From the NCBI GenBank assembly GCA_019428955.1, contig JAHYJF010000031.1, positions 1-19,930 of the forward strand: a DNA stretch of 19,930 nt, read 5' to 3'. The notes below the pieces were generated by a model, which worked only from the letters and a program-made list of their open reading frames with translations, was not told the origin of the DNA and did no database searches. Positions 1-8,121 of this stretch are shown here, piece by piece. Numbering within the stretch: position 1 is the first letter of the stretch; the number at the start of each line of letters is the position of its first letter. A program made the translations under genes and the position numbers. This DNA is from Burkholderiaceae bacterium (GTDB lineage: Bacteria > Pseudomonadota > Gammaproteobacteria > Burkholderiales > Burkholderiaceae_E).

Positions 1-285
1 GTGCCGACCTTTGGCGCGCAGTTCGGCGATGTGCTCGAGTTGCTGCTCGGTGGTCTGCGGGCCATCTGCCTCTTGTTGCGCTGGCTTACCGGCCTCTTGC
101 ACCTGTCCGGAAGTTGCGCCGCGCCCGGCCGCCGCTCCTGCGCCGGCACGGCTGGGCGCGGCAGGAATCGCAGCTTCCTTGTCCGCCTCTCGTTGGGCGT
201 GTTCGACCTGCAGTGACAGGCCGACCGCCAGGGTGAGCACGGCGGCTATAGAGAGCGGAATCTGCCAGCGGCGCGCAGCGCCGGG
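1..285 (-). pseudogene. Anti-sigma-factor-like membrane protein, C-terminal part, 5' end lost, runs off the window
   Basis: Read on the minus strand, the frame that reaches base 1 is open and encodes one hydrophobic segment (RWQIPLSIAAVLTLAVGLSL, about bases 211-270). A charged, Ala/Glu/Gln-rich tail follows and ends in LEHIAELRAKGRH at the window edge. A single membrane span followed by such a tail is typical of the small anti-sigma or anti-sigma-like proteins encoded beside ECF sigma factors in betaproteobacteria; that assignment is from memory of the family. No plausible start or N-terminal domain precedes the span in this frame. Upstream the coding character switches to another frame that resembles a sigma factor. 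I infer that the N-terminus was deleted. The family is moderately certain; the decay is more certain. Confidence 0.4.
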
Positions 286-448
286 CCGGTGGCAGTTCGG
301 CGAAGGCGAGCTCAAAGCGGGCCATGGCCTGACGGGTCGCCGCCTGGGCGCTCGGCTCGTTGGCCGGATCATCGGGCGGATCGATGGCCGCGTGTTCATC
401 CGTTTCATCGTCAAGCGGCACCAACGTCAGCCCTTTGCGCCGCCGCAC
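278..448 (-). pseudogene. ECF sigma-factor-like internal fragment (end of region 2, linker, start of region 4)
   Basis: The minus-strand frame from the GTG at 448 gives RRRKGLTLVPLDDE, an acidic Pro/Asp-rich linker, then RQAMARFELAFAELPPARR. This resembles the linker and first helix of region 4 in ECF sigma factors, where 'LPPxxR' is normally followed by a hydrophobic helix and a helix-turn-helix. Here that continuation is missing. After ELPPARR the good coding signal jumps to the neighbouring frame and becomes an anti-sigma-like membrane span. An in-frame TGA lies immediately before the GTG, so the sigma N-terminus is missing too. Both ends are broken, which makes this a remnant. It could also be part of an unrelated acidic protein. 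Confidence 0.35.
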
Positions 449-457
449 TCAGCCGGA

Positions 458-617
458 TCAGGGCAGCTGGTCGGGAACCAAACCGGGAAACGGATTGGGC
501 TGCCGGGGGTTCGGGGCGCGTCCGATGACTCCCTGGGCCACGAGGTTGGCCACGCTGTCGTAATAGATGGTGATCTTCTCGACCGGAAAGTGCGGCAGCA
601 AGCAAGCGGCGTTTCAT
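458..617 (-). pseudogene. Short unidentified minus-strand reading frame with an apparent frameshift
   Basis: On the minus strand a good Shine-Dalgarno (AAGGAG, about 624-629) precedes an ATG at 617 that reads MKRRLLAAALSGRE. Protein-like sequence then appears in a different frame from about base 598: LPHFPVEKITIYYDSVANLV, then a Pro-rich stretch ending FPGLVPDQLP at a TGA (458-460). The second frame has a TGA overlapping the ATG, so it has no start of its own other than TTG/CTG. I read this as one small gene with a frameshift, or as the tail of a decayed gene. I do not recognise the family. Its position just upstream of the sigma-like fragment suggests one decayed operon. Confidence 0.3.
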
Positions 618-739
618 GACAGCTCCTTCGATCACTGCCCCGGTCGGGATGCCAGGGCTCAGGTCATGAAACGGTGAAGTTCGCGCAAAGGGTCAAGTTC
701 GACTGCTCAATTCGGTCGAGGGTTTAGAATCTCGGCTTC

Positions 740-829
740 GGAGAGCTGGCAGAGTGGTCGAATGCGGCGGTCTTGAAAACCGTTAGGGGCGCAAGTCTCT
801 CGGGGGTTCGAATCCCTCGCTCTCCGCCA
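740..829 (+). tRNA. tRNA-Ser (anticodon UGA)
   Basis: This is a 90-base class II tRNA with an encoded CCA end. The acceptor stem GGAGAGC (740-746) pairs with GCTCTCC (819-825), and G826 is the discriminator. The anticodon arm is CGGT-CTTGAAA-ACCG with anticodon TGA at 774-776. The long variable arm (around 785-802) is the class II hallmark of serine tRNAs, and the T arm contains GGTTCGAATCC. A TAGAAT at 725-730 sits where a -10 box would be, but I see no convincing -35. No second copy of the 3' end of this tRNA occurs in the window, so there is no direct sign of integration at it. Confidence 0.96.
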
Positions 830-924
830 GTATTTGGCTGGCCGGAAGCGCGCCACAGGAATCGTCAGCCGGCAATTGCGCTCCAGCAGCAAGCAGCAGC
901 TATGAAGATCAAGTCCAAGCGCCA

Positions 925-2301
925 ATGAATCGCCACCCCCACGTCCTCTCGTCGGTAAGAAGGGAACTCAACGACTGGCGCCCGTGGGCAACGCGCGCCC
1001 TGGTGCTGGCATTTGCCGCTCTCGCGGGCCTTACCGTAGTGCTCCTTACCTGGATGAGCGACATCGCGCTGGGGTGGTTCAACGTCATCGAAGGGGAGGC
1101 TTGGTGGGCGCCGCTCTTTTGGACCCCGGCCTGCACCGCGGCGATAGTCTGGATTACCTTGCGCTTCGCGCCGGGGGCGGCAGGGTCGGGCATTCCGCAG
1201 GTAATGGCGGCTCTCACGCCCGGGGTCCAGCCGGAATCGCGCGGGCTGTTCGTGTCGATCAGGCTATCGGTATTCAAGATCGTGCTGACTGCCTGGGGAT
1301 TGCTGGCGGGACTCTCGCTCGGGCGCGAAGGACCATCGGTCCAGATCGCTGCGGGGGTGATGCACCGGGTGCGCCGCTGGCTGCCGGCAAACAGCGCGGT
1401 GTCGGAGCACGGACTGCTGATTGCCGGTGGCGCGGCAGGTATCGCGGCGGCATTCAACACGCCGCTGGGCGGGATCATGTTCGCGATCGAGGAACTCTCG
1501 CGCTCGGTCGAACAGCGCAGCAATGGCCTGGTGATGGCGGCGATCGTGCTCGGCGGCTTGATGGCAGTTTCCATTTACGGCAACGCAACCCATTTTGGCG
1601 TGATCCACGTTCAGGGCCTGAGCATGGCGCTGGTCTTGCCGGGCCTGGTGGTGGCCTTGACCTGCGGCCTGGCGGGAGGACTGTTCTCGCGGCTGTTGGT
1701 GGTGTCGTTATCCGGACGCTCCCGCGACTGGTTCTCGCGCACGCGCAGGCGCTACCCGGTGCGCTTCGCTGCCGGTTGCGGGCTGGCCGTGGCCGTGATC
1801 GGCATCGCCAGCCTCGGCACGACTTTCGGCAGCGGCAACCTGCACACACGGGCCTTGCTCGAAAATCCGGAGAGCGCTTCCTCGTTCTACGTGGTGCTCA
1901 AGTTCGTCGCGACCTGGCTCACCACCTGGGCGGGGGTGCCTGCGGGCATCTTTGCGCCCTCGCTGTCGATCGGCGGCGCGCTCGGCAATGATGTCGCCCA
2001 CTTCTTCGCCCAGGCCCAGCCCCAGACGCTGATCGCATTGGGGATGGTTGGTTTCCTGGCGGCGGTCACCCAGGCCCCGCTGACCTCGTTCATCATCGTG
2101 ATGGAGATGATCGACGGCCACGCGATGGTATTGAGCCTGATGGCCTGTGCGCTGATTGCCAGCGGTGCTTCCAGGCTGGTCAGCGTGCCGCTCTATCCGG
2201 CGCTCGCCGAGCAGCACCTGCAGCGCATTCCGCCCGAGCAGACGCCCCCTGCGAAGGCGTCTCCAACCAGAGGCGCCCGATTAGAAGACCGGCAGGGTTG
2301 A
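925..2301 (+). CDS. ClC-family chloride channel / H+-Cl- antiporter
   Basis: A 458-residue polytopic membrane protein moving chloride, probably in exchange for protons. All three ClC selectivity signatures are visible: GSGIPQ (87-92), GREGPSV (133-139, with E135 as the gating glutamate) and GIFAPSLSIGGALG (341-354). The AIEEL segment (E189, E190) matches the position of the internal proton glutamate of bacterial exchangers, which favours an antiporter over a passive channel. There are no C-terminal CBS domains, so it is the short bacterial form. A TTG-free start at ATG 925 gives a sensible cytoplasmic N-terminus with charged residues before the first helix. No clear ribosome site precedes it, and an eight-codon frame (902-928) overlaps the start as ATGA. 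It stands alone after the tRNA. A decayed partial copy of a related gene lies at 10451-10590. Confidence 0.93.
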   Translation: MNRHPHVLSSVRRELNDWRPWATRALVLAFAALAGLTVVLLTWMSDIALGWFNVIEGEAWWAPLFWTPACTAAIVWITLRFAPGAAGSGIPQVMAALTPGVQPESRGLFVSIRLSVFKIVLTAWGLLAGLSLGREGPSVQIAAGVMHRVRRWLPANSAVSEHGLLIAGGAAGIAAAFNTPLGGIMFAIEELSRSVEQRSNGLVMAAIVLGGLMAVSIYGNATHFGVIHVQGLSMALVLPGLVVALTCGLAGGLFSRLLVVSLSGRSRDWFSRTRRRYPVRFAAGCGLAVAVIGIASLGTTFGSGNLHTRALLENPESASSFYVVLKFVATWLTTWAGVPAGIFAPSLSIGGALGNDVAHFFAQAQPQTLIALGMVGFLAAVTQAPLTSFIIVMEMIDGHAMVLSLMACALIASGASRLVSVPLYPALAEQHLQRIPPEQTPPAKASPTRGARLEDRQG

Positions 2302-2560
2302 CCGCCGCTCAAGTCGCCGGCGGGATAGCGATGTGGTCTAAGCCAATTATCTTGGCGGGGCGGCGGTATCCACCCTGGCGATCCGCCGGGCGCTCATGGA
2401 GGGCCCTGGTGCCACAGTTGACCGCTCGGAACCGCGACCGCCTGTTTCGGCTCCGCGGACTATGTCGAGGTCATGAGCCGCGGCACGGAACTGCCGGGTC
2501 GGCAGGTCGATTCTATTTCGCTCTTGGGAGCAGACCGCGTTGCAGGAATGGCCGGGGTTG
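2302..2560 (+). other. Stretch without an intact gene after the ClC gene
   Basis: About 260 bases with no frame that looks like a complete gene. Some short frames look faintly protein-like, for example one reading SADYVEVMSRGTELPGRQVD near 2450-2515, but none has a start, a length or a recognisable family. No terminator hairpin with a T-run was found after the ClC stop. Given the ATPase remnant that follows, this is most likely decayed coding sequence. Confidence 0.5.
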
Positions 2561-2713
2561 ATGGTCTACGGCATGATCGCATCGCACATCGCCGAAGCCT
2601 TGCGGGAAACCCGGGTGCTTGTGCTTGCTGGTGCGCGACCGGCTGGCAAGACGACCCTAGTGCACCCAATGGCAGAAAACGTGCTGCGCCATCTGACACT
2701 GGACGATGAATAG
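2561..2713 (+). pseudogene. N-terminal remnant of an AAA ATPase of the DUF4143 type
   Basis: A 50-codon frame reads MIASHIAEALRETRVLVLAG (from the second Met), then the Walker A-like stretch ARPAGKTTLV, and ends LRHLTLDDE at a TAG. DUF4143-type ATPases begin the same way: a short helix, a hydrophobic strand, G-x-R-x-x-GKTTL, then 'yLtLDd'. Whole members are around 400 residues, so about nine tenths of the protein is missing, including Walker B and the DUF4143 domain. Nothing downstream of the stop restores the family in another frame. Members often occur in accessory regions, sometimes with toxin-antitoxin genes. The fragment is probably not functional. Confidence 0.6.
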
Positions 2714-2897
2714 AGGCCGGTGTCGGCGCTATAATTAATTATTGCATCGCACAGGTCATGGTTAGAGTTGCGCACAAGGGCTACTCTCACATCCGCGGCG
2801 CCGTGAACCGCCTACCGCCCTTGGCTGGCGGGGTTCGTGGAGCATTTGTTCGGGGTGTGGGCGGCGCGCGCCGGTGCAGGGGAAAACAGGAGGCTAA
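2714..2897 (+). promoter_or_regulatory. Upstream region of the hyf operon with a candidate -10 box
   Basis: The 184 bases before hyfB contain TATAAT at 2730-2735 inside a short AT-rich patch, an exact -10 consensus. The hexamer 17 bases upstream (TGAATA) is a poor -35, so an activator or a different promoter may be needed. The remaining bases are GC-rich and hold no recognisable gene. AGGAGG at 2888-2893 is the ribosome site of hyfB. This would be the natural place for transcription of the six-gene operon to start. Confidence 0.3.
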
Positions 2898-4979
2898 TTG
2901 GCAGCGGCATTGCCGCTCGTTGCAGCTGCCGCAATAAGTGAGATGACGGTCAGCCCTCTATTTCTCTCCTACGTTGCGATCCTGTGCACGCTCATGTCGG
3001 GCGTCATATCGCTGTTTGCCGTTCGCCGTCACCCGGGCTTCCTGCATTTCGGCTCATTCCTGTTTCTCTTCCTCTCGGGTGCAGCTGCCGTAGGCGCGGG
3101 AGCTTGGGCGCTGCTCGCCGACCTCACCCTGAACGACCATTTCGCGCTCGGTCTGCCTTGGGTCGACTGGCAGGTCCGCATCGACCCTCTGTCGGGCTTC
3201 TTCCTGGTGTTGCTCGGGACTCTGGTGGTCGCGATTTCATTCTACGGTCCGAGTTATACGCGCGGGTTCACGCGCGGCCCCGCAGCCCAGCCCCTTCCTC
3301 CGCTGGGCGTGTTCACGTCGTTGTTCGTGCTCGGCATGCAGGGGCTTCTGATTGCCAACGATGCCCTCGTCTTCATGATCTTCTGGGAGCTGATGTCGCT
3401 TTCCGCATATTTTCTGGTTGTCTATCAACACCAGCACGAGGCCAATCGCCGTGCGGCATTCCTCTACTTGCTGCTCGCTCACGTGGGCGCGCTGATCATT
3501 CTGCTTTCTTTCGGCGTGCTCGCGGCTTTCGGCGGCGGGTTGAGCTTTGACCAGATGCGCGCCGCCCACTTGACCCCGCTGTGGGCAACGCTCGCCTTTG
3601 CCTGTGCCTTCACCGGGTTCGGCATGAAGTCTGGCATGGTCCCGCTGCACGTGTGGCTGCCCGATGCGCACCCTGTTGCGCCGTCACACATTTCGGCGCT
3701 GATGAGTGGCGCCATGATCAAGATGGGGATCTACGGCATCGTGCGCGTGAGCTACGACCTGATTGGCGATGTGCGCTGGGAATGGGGGGTGGTCGTGCTG
3801 ATCATCGGCACGGCCTCATCATTGCTCGGCGTGCTCTATGCCCTGATGCAACATGATCTCAAGCGCCTGCTCGCCTACCACTCGATCGAGAATATCGGCA
3901 TCATCCTGATGGGCCTTGGACTGTCGATGATCTTTCTGGGCAGTGGGCACCAACTTCTCGGTACGCTTGGGTTGGTGGCGGCGCTGTACCACACGATCAA
4001 CCATGCGTTGTTCAAGGCACTGCTGTTTCTGGGCGCTGGAGGGGTGCTATATCGTACCCACGAGCACGACCTCGATCGCATGGGCGGACTCATTCATCGC
4101 ATGCCGATCACCGCGTTCCTGTTTCTGATCGGCAGTGTCGCGATCTCGGCGCTGCCGCCATTCAACGGCTTCGTTTCGGAGTGGCTGACTTTTCAAACGG
4201 CCCTGCAGGCTCCCGCTCTGGAAAACGGCCTGCTGCGCACGATGATTCCGGTGGCGGCAGCGCTGCTCGCACTCACCGGCGCGCTGGCTGCCGCATGCTT
4301 CGTCAAGGCCTTCGGCATCTCGTTCCTCGGGAAACCGCGCACGCGCCGCGTTGCTCTCGCGCGCGAGTTACCGATCGGCATGCTGACGGGAATGTGGTTG
4401 CTGGCGGTCCTGTGCCTGCTGCTGGGCGTATTCCCGACCACGATGATCGAGGTGATGGGACCCATAACACGGCTGCTGGTGCATGACGCGTTGCCATCTG
4501 CCACGGCACAAGGCTGGTTGTGGCTGACTCCGATTTCGCCCCAAATCGCATCGTACTCGGCACCCTTCGTCGTGATCGCCATGGTCATCGCGTTTGGTCT
4601 CGTCTACCTGTTCATCAGGCGTGCCGTGGCGCCGGCACGGCGAGCCTATCCGTGGGACTGCGGCTTCGGTCGGCTTACACCACGCATGCAGTACACCTCG
4701 ACCGCGTTCAGCCAGCCTATTCGACGTGTTTTCCGTGGGGTATGGGAGGTTGATGAGCGCGTTGATACGCTCGCGAGCCCGGAAGCTATTCCCCGGGTGA
4801 CCAGTTTGCAATACAGTCTGCATACCCACGACTGGTCGTGGCGTTGGTGCTACGTTCCGATTGGCCGCTTGGTACTGGCTGCGGCAAATCGCATCGGTTT
4901 CATCCAGACGGGCAACATCCATACATACCTTAAATTCTCTTTCGTGACCCTGCTTGTCTTTCTATGGATCGTCAGTTGA
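2898..4979 (+). CDS. hyfB: Proton-conducting membrane subunit, hydrogenase-4 component B type (Mrp/NuoL-M-N family)
   Basis: A 693-residue antiporter-like subunit that should move protons or sodium ions in a complex I-like assembly. Visible landmarks are the helix-5 glutamate in IFWELMSLSA (E164), the helix-7 lysine in FGMKSGMVPLHVWLPDAHP (K244), K275 in GAMIKMGIYG, and HDLKRLLAYHSIENIG (K322). HTINHALFKALLFLGAGG supplies H365, H369 and K373. Length is close to E. coli HyfB (about 670). The TTG at 2898 was chosen because AGGAGG lies four bases upstream; ATG 2943 would give a protein 15 residues shorter and has no ribosome site. It overlaps hyfC by 16 bases, indicating translational coupling. 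This is the first gene of the operon. Confidence 0.9.
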   Translation: MAAALPLVAAAAISEMTVSPLFLSYVAILCTLMSGVISLFAVRRHPGFLHFGSFLFLFLSGAAAVGAGAWALLADLTLNDHFALGLPWVDWQVRIDPLSGFFLVLLGTLVVAISFYGPSYTRGFTRGPAAQPLPPLGVFTSLFVLGMQGLLIANDALVFMIFWELMSLSAYFLVVYQHQHEANRRAAFLYLLLAHVGALIILLSFGVLAAFGGGLSFDQMRAAHLTPLWATLAFACAFTGFGMKSGMVPLHVWLPDAHPVAPSHISALMSGAMIKMGIYGIVRVSYDLIGDVRWEWGVVVLIIGTASSLLGVLYALMQHDLKRLLAYHSIENIGIILMGLGLSMIFLGSGHQLLGTLGLVAALYHTINHALFKALLFLGAGGVLYRTHEHDLDRMGGLIHRMPITAFLFLIGSVAISALPPFNGFVSEWLTFQTALQAPALENGLLRTMIPVAAALLALTGALAAACFVKAFGISFLGKPRTRRVALARELPIGMLTGMWLLAVLCLLLGVFPTTMIEVMGPITRLLVHDALPSATAQGWLWLTPISPQIASYSAPFVVIAMVIAFGLVYLFIRRAVAPARRAYPWDCGFGRLTPRMQYTSTAFSQPIRRVFRGVWEVDERVDTLASPEAIPRVTSLQYSLHTHDWSWRWCYVPIGRLVLAAANRIGFIQTGNIHTYLKFSFVTLLVFLWIVS

Positions 4980-5923
4980 CCGCCTGGGGGCTGGCTGCGG
5001 CGCAGATGTTCGTGCTCATAGCCGCCGCACCGCTGCTCGCCGGCTGGCTGCAGCGCGTCAAGTGCCACATGCAAAACCGTGGTGCGCCCCCGGTGACGCA
5101 GCCGTACCGCAACATCGCGAAACTGTTTCGCAAGAGAATCCTGCTCGCAGAAAACGCCTCGTGGCTATTTCGCGCCGTTCCCTACATAGTCTTCGGGGCC
5201 ATGGTGCTCGCTGCCGCAGTCGTCCCGTTCGTTGCCGTGCGCCTGCCATCGGCCACGATTGCAGACCTGATTGTGCTGGTCTCATTCTTCGCGCTCGCGC
5301 GCTTCTTCACGGCGTTGGCCGGTCTCGACATAGGTACCGCCTTCGGCGGTATGGGGGCGTCACGCGAGATGATGGTTTCCGCGTTGGCCGAGCCGGCGAT
5401 GCTGATGGCGGTATTCACGCTGTCGATGACGGCGAACACGACCAACCTGTCGGTGGCAACCGGGTTTATCCTGGACGCAGGCTTGGTGCTGCGGCCGTCA
5501 TTTATGTTCGCGCTTCTGGCCCTGACCATGGTGGCGGTGGCCGAGAGCAGCCGCATTCCAGTTGACAATCCCGCTACCCATCTCGAACTCACCATGCTGC
5601 ACGAGGCGATGATCCTCGAGTATACCGGGCGCCACCTCGCGTTGATCGAGTGGGCATCGCAAATCAAGTTGATGATCTACTCGGTCATCATCATCGATTT
5701 CTTCTTCCCCTGGGGGATTGCCACTGCGTACAGCGCCACGGATCTGGCGATTGGGGCGGTCTCGGTGGCGATAAAACTGATGCTGCTCGCCGTGACACTG
5801 GTGGTATGGGAGACGGTCCTCGCGAAGATGCGACTGTTTCGGGTGCCGCAGTTTCTCGGCTTCGCGTTCATGCTTTCATTGCTTGCCATGCTGACGCACG
5901 TGGTGTTGGAGACCGGAGGCTAG
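4964..5923 (+). CDS. hyfC: Membrane subunit of NuoH/HycD type, hydrogenase-4 component C
   Basis: A 319-residue membrane protein homologous to NuoH and HycD/HyfC. It joins the peripheral redox arm to the ion-pumping subunits. The signature loop ESSRIPVDNPATHLELTM (194-211) followed by LHEAMILE (212-219) is the conserved acidic region that in complex I lies at the quinone cavity and the start of the proton path. Length matches E. coli HyfC (about 315). The ATG at 4964 lies inside the end of hyfB, and hyfE begins directly after the TAG. No frameshift or missing segment is visible. The assignment is supported by both the motif and the gene order. Confidence 0.9.
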   Translation: MDRQLTAWGLAAAQMFVLIAAAPLLAGWLQRVKCHMQNRGAPPVTQPYRNIAKLFRKRILLAENASWLFRAVPYIVFGAMVLAAAVVPFVAVRLPSATIADLIVLVSFFALARFFTALAGLDIGTAFGGMGASREMMVSALAEPAMLMAVFTLSMTANTTNLSVATGFILDAGLVLRPSFMFALLALTMVAVAESSRIPVDNPATHLELTMLHEAMILEYTGRHLALIEWASQIKLMIYSVIIIDFFFPWGIATAYSATDLAIGAVSVAIKLMLLAVTLVVWETVLAKMRLFRVPQFLGFAFMLSLLAMLTHVVLETGG

Positions 5924-6652
5924 ATGGGAATCGCCAGCCTCGGTCTGTACAGCCAAGCCATTATTCTGTTCGCGGCTCTGGCGTTGTTCACTTCGTTCAT
6001 CATGCTCGCCCAGGCGCGCATGATGCCGCTGATATATACCTTTGCCTGGCAGGGCCTGCTGCTCGCGGTGGTAACCATACTGGTCGCCATCGTTTCCAAG
6101 CATCCCCACCTCTACGTTTCAGCAGCGCTGACGATCGCACTCAAGGTGGTGGTGATCCCGTGGCTGCTCTACCGGCTGAGCGTGCGGCTCGACATGCAGT
6201 ACGATGCCGAGGCTATCACGCACCCGACGTTGCTGCTGCTCAGCGGCGTGGCGCTGGTGATCTTCAGCTACTACGTGGCGCAATCGATCATTCACCTGTC
6301 GGGGCTCGCGACCCGCAACACGATTGCCGTGAGCATTGCCATCGAACTGCTCGGCATGCTGTTGATGTGCGCGCGCAAGTCGGCGGTGGCGCAAGTGATC
6401 GGCTTCATGGCCATGGAGAGCGGAATCTTCTTTGCCGCCGTTGTCGCGACCTACGGCATGCCGCTGATCGTCGAACTGGGCGTGGCCTTCGACGTCCTGG
6501 TCGCCGCGATCCTGTTCGGCGTGTTCTTCTTTCACTTGCGCGATTCGTTTGGTTCGTTGAACGTGGGCGAGTTCAACCGTCTGTCGGAAGCGCACCAACC
6601 CATGCCACTTTCCGAGGAGAGAAGCGTGTCTTCGGTGCAGGAGCGCGCGTGA
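5924..6652 (+). CDS. hyfE: Membrane subunit of hydrogenase-4 component E type (NuoK-like)
   Basis: A 242-residue membrane protein with roughly six to seven hydrophobic segments. The C-terminal half resembles NuoK, with buried acidic residues in SIAIELLGMLLM (E141) and GFMAMESGIFF (E165). A lysine sits in ALKVVVIPWLL (K74). In complex I such residues form part of the proton relay between the NuoH-like and antiporter-like subunits. E. coli HyfE is a little shorter (216); the extra residues here are the polar tail after FFHLRDSFGSLN. GGAGG at 5915-5919 precedes the ATG, which follows the hyfC TAG with no gap. Its stop overlaps the hyfF start (GTGA). Confidence 0.88.
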   Translation: MGIASLGLYSQAIILFAALALFTSFIMLAQARMMPLIYTFAWQGLLLAVVTILVAIVSKHPHLYVSAALTIALKVVVIPWLLYRLSVRLDMQYDAEAITHPTLLLLSGVALVIFSYYVAQSIIHLSGLATRNTIAVSIAIELLGMLLMCARKSAVAQVIGFMAMESGIFFAAVVATYGMPLIVELGVAFDVLVAAILFGVFFFHLRDSFGSLNVGEFNRLSEAHQPMPLSEERSVSSVQERA

Positions 6653-8121
6653 CCTTGCTCGACATCACACTGGCAGCCCCGCTCATCGGCGGCCTGCTGC
6701 TAGCCATCATTGGCCACCGCCCGATCGGCGGCTGGATCAACGTGGCGGTCGGCGTGGTGACCTTTGGCGCTTCGCTGTCGATGGCACTTGAGGTCTTTGC
6801 CAACGGCCCCCAGCTCTCTGCCGGGCGCATGTTCTACATCGACGCCTTCAATGTGTACCTGGTGGTGCTGACCGCATTCGTCGGTCTGACGACGTCGATC
6901 TTTTCGCGGCCCTACATGCGCCATGAAGTCGAGCGCGGGCGCGTCACCAACCGGCGATTGCGCCTGTATCACTCGATGTACCAGTGTTTCCTGTTCTCGA
7001 TGCTGCTCGCGCTGTCAACCAATAACCTCGGTGTGCTCTGGGTCGCGATGGAGGCGGCTACCCTGACCACGGTGCTTCTGGTTTCACTGTATCGGACCCC
7101 GGAGTCGATCGAGGCGGCATGGAAGTATTTCATCCTCTGCGGTGTCGGCATTGCGCAAGCGCTCTTTGGCACTGTCCTCATCTACTTCGCGGCCGAGAAC
7201 AAGCTGGGCGGCGGGCGCGATGACACGCTGCTGTGGACCGTGCTGCACGACATTGCCGGCGGCGGTCTGGATCCGGCGGTTATCACGCTCGCCTTTGTCT
7301 TCCTGCTGGTTGGCTACGGCACCAAGGTAGGGCTGGTGCCCTTGCACAACTGGCTGCCGGATGCACACTCCGAAGGGCCCACTCCGATGTCGGCGGTACT
7401 GTCCGGGCTGCTGCTCAACGTCGCGCTGTACGCCCTGGTGCGCGTCAAGATGCTGGTGGATGCGTCGCTGGGCAACAACCTGGCCGGGCACCTGATGATG
7501 GGTTTCGGCCTGTTGTCGTTCACCGTTGCCGGCCTGTTTCTGCACCGCCAGCACGACGTCAAGCGCATGTTCAGCTACTCGTCGATTGAACACATGGGGT
7601 TGATCACCTTCGGTTTCGGCATGGGCGGCCCACTGGCCACCTTTGGCGCCCTCCTGCACATGACCATGCACTCGCTCACCAAGTCGGCCATCTTCATCAC
7701 GGTCGGGCACGCTTGCCAACTCGCCGGCACGCAACGTATCGATCGCATTCGCGGCCTCATCCGCACCCAGCCGGCGATCGGCTGGGGGCTCCTGCTGGGC
7801 ACCGTGGCAATCGCTGGTTTCCCGCCATTTGGGGTGTTCATCAGCGAGTTTCTGCTGCTGATGGCCACCATGAAGTCATGGCCCTGGTTGACGATTCCGC
7901 TGCTGTTCGGGTTCGGAGTCGCCTTCGCCGGACTCTTTCGCCACATGCAGCGGATGGTCTTTGGCGAGCCGCCGCCGGGACAGAGTCCGGTCGTCGCCAA
8001 CATGTTGCCGGTGATCGTGCATCTGGCACTGGTGCTTTGGCTAGGGTTGGTGATTCCCGGCTTCCTCTCGGGCTGGTTCGAACAAGCCACGGTACTCATA
8101 TCGGGAGCTTCGCCGCTATGA
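6649..8121 (+). CDS. hyfF: Proton-conducting membrane subunit, hydrogenase-4 component F type
   Basis: A second antiporter-like subunit, 490 residues, of the NuoL/M/N family. It has the helix-5 glutamate in LWVAMEAATLT (E135) and the helix-7 lysine in GYGTKVGLVPLHNWLPDAHS (K226). HDVKRMFSYSSIEHMG is the counterpart of the HDLKR helix in HyfB. GTG 6649 is taken as the start because it overlaps the hyfE stop by four bases, has CAGGAG five bases upstream and begins a hydrophobic segment. The same frame stays open further upstream, but only as a shadow of hyfC and hyfE. It ends ATGA-overlapped with hyfG. With HyfB the complex has two candidate pumping subunits; a third (HyfD) is absent. Confidence 0.9.
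   Translation: MTLLDITLAAPLIGGLLLAIIGHRPIGGWINVAVGVVTFGASLSMALEVFANGPQLSAGRMFYIDAFNVYLVVLTAFVGLTTSIFSRPYMRHEVERGRVTNRRLRLYHSMYQCFLFSMLLALSTNNLGVLWVAMEAATLTTVLLVSLYRTPESIEAAWKYFILCGVGIAQALFGTVLIYFAAENKLGGGRDDTLLWTVLHDIAGGGLDPAVITLAFVFLLVGYGTKVGLVPLHNWLPDAHSEGPTPMSAVLSGLLLNVALYALVRVKMLVDASLGNNLAGHLMMGFGLLSFTVAGLFLHRQHDVKRMFSYSSIEHMGLITFGFGMGGPLATFGALLHMTMHSLTKSAIFITVGHACQLAGTQRIDRIRGLIRTQPAIGWGLLLGTVAIAGFPPFGVFISEFLLLMATMKSWPWLTIPLLFGFGVAFAGLFRHMQRMVFGEPPPGQSPVVANMLPVIVHLALVLWLGLVIPGFLSGWFEQATVLISGASPL

Noticed and set aside
740..829. tRNA-Ser as an integration site for an island
   Set aside because: No integrase gene and no second copy of the tRNA 3' end appear in the window.
902..928. Eight-codon frame (MKIKSKRQ) overlapping the ClC start as ATGA, a possible leader peptide
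   Set aside because: No ribosome site precedes it and such a short overlap can arise by chance; nothing else suggests attenuation.
5650..6648. Long open frame running upstream of hyfF through hyfC and hyfE
   Set aside because: Its translation is Arg/His-rich and unrelated to any family; it is the shadow of the coding frames of hyfC and hyfE.
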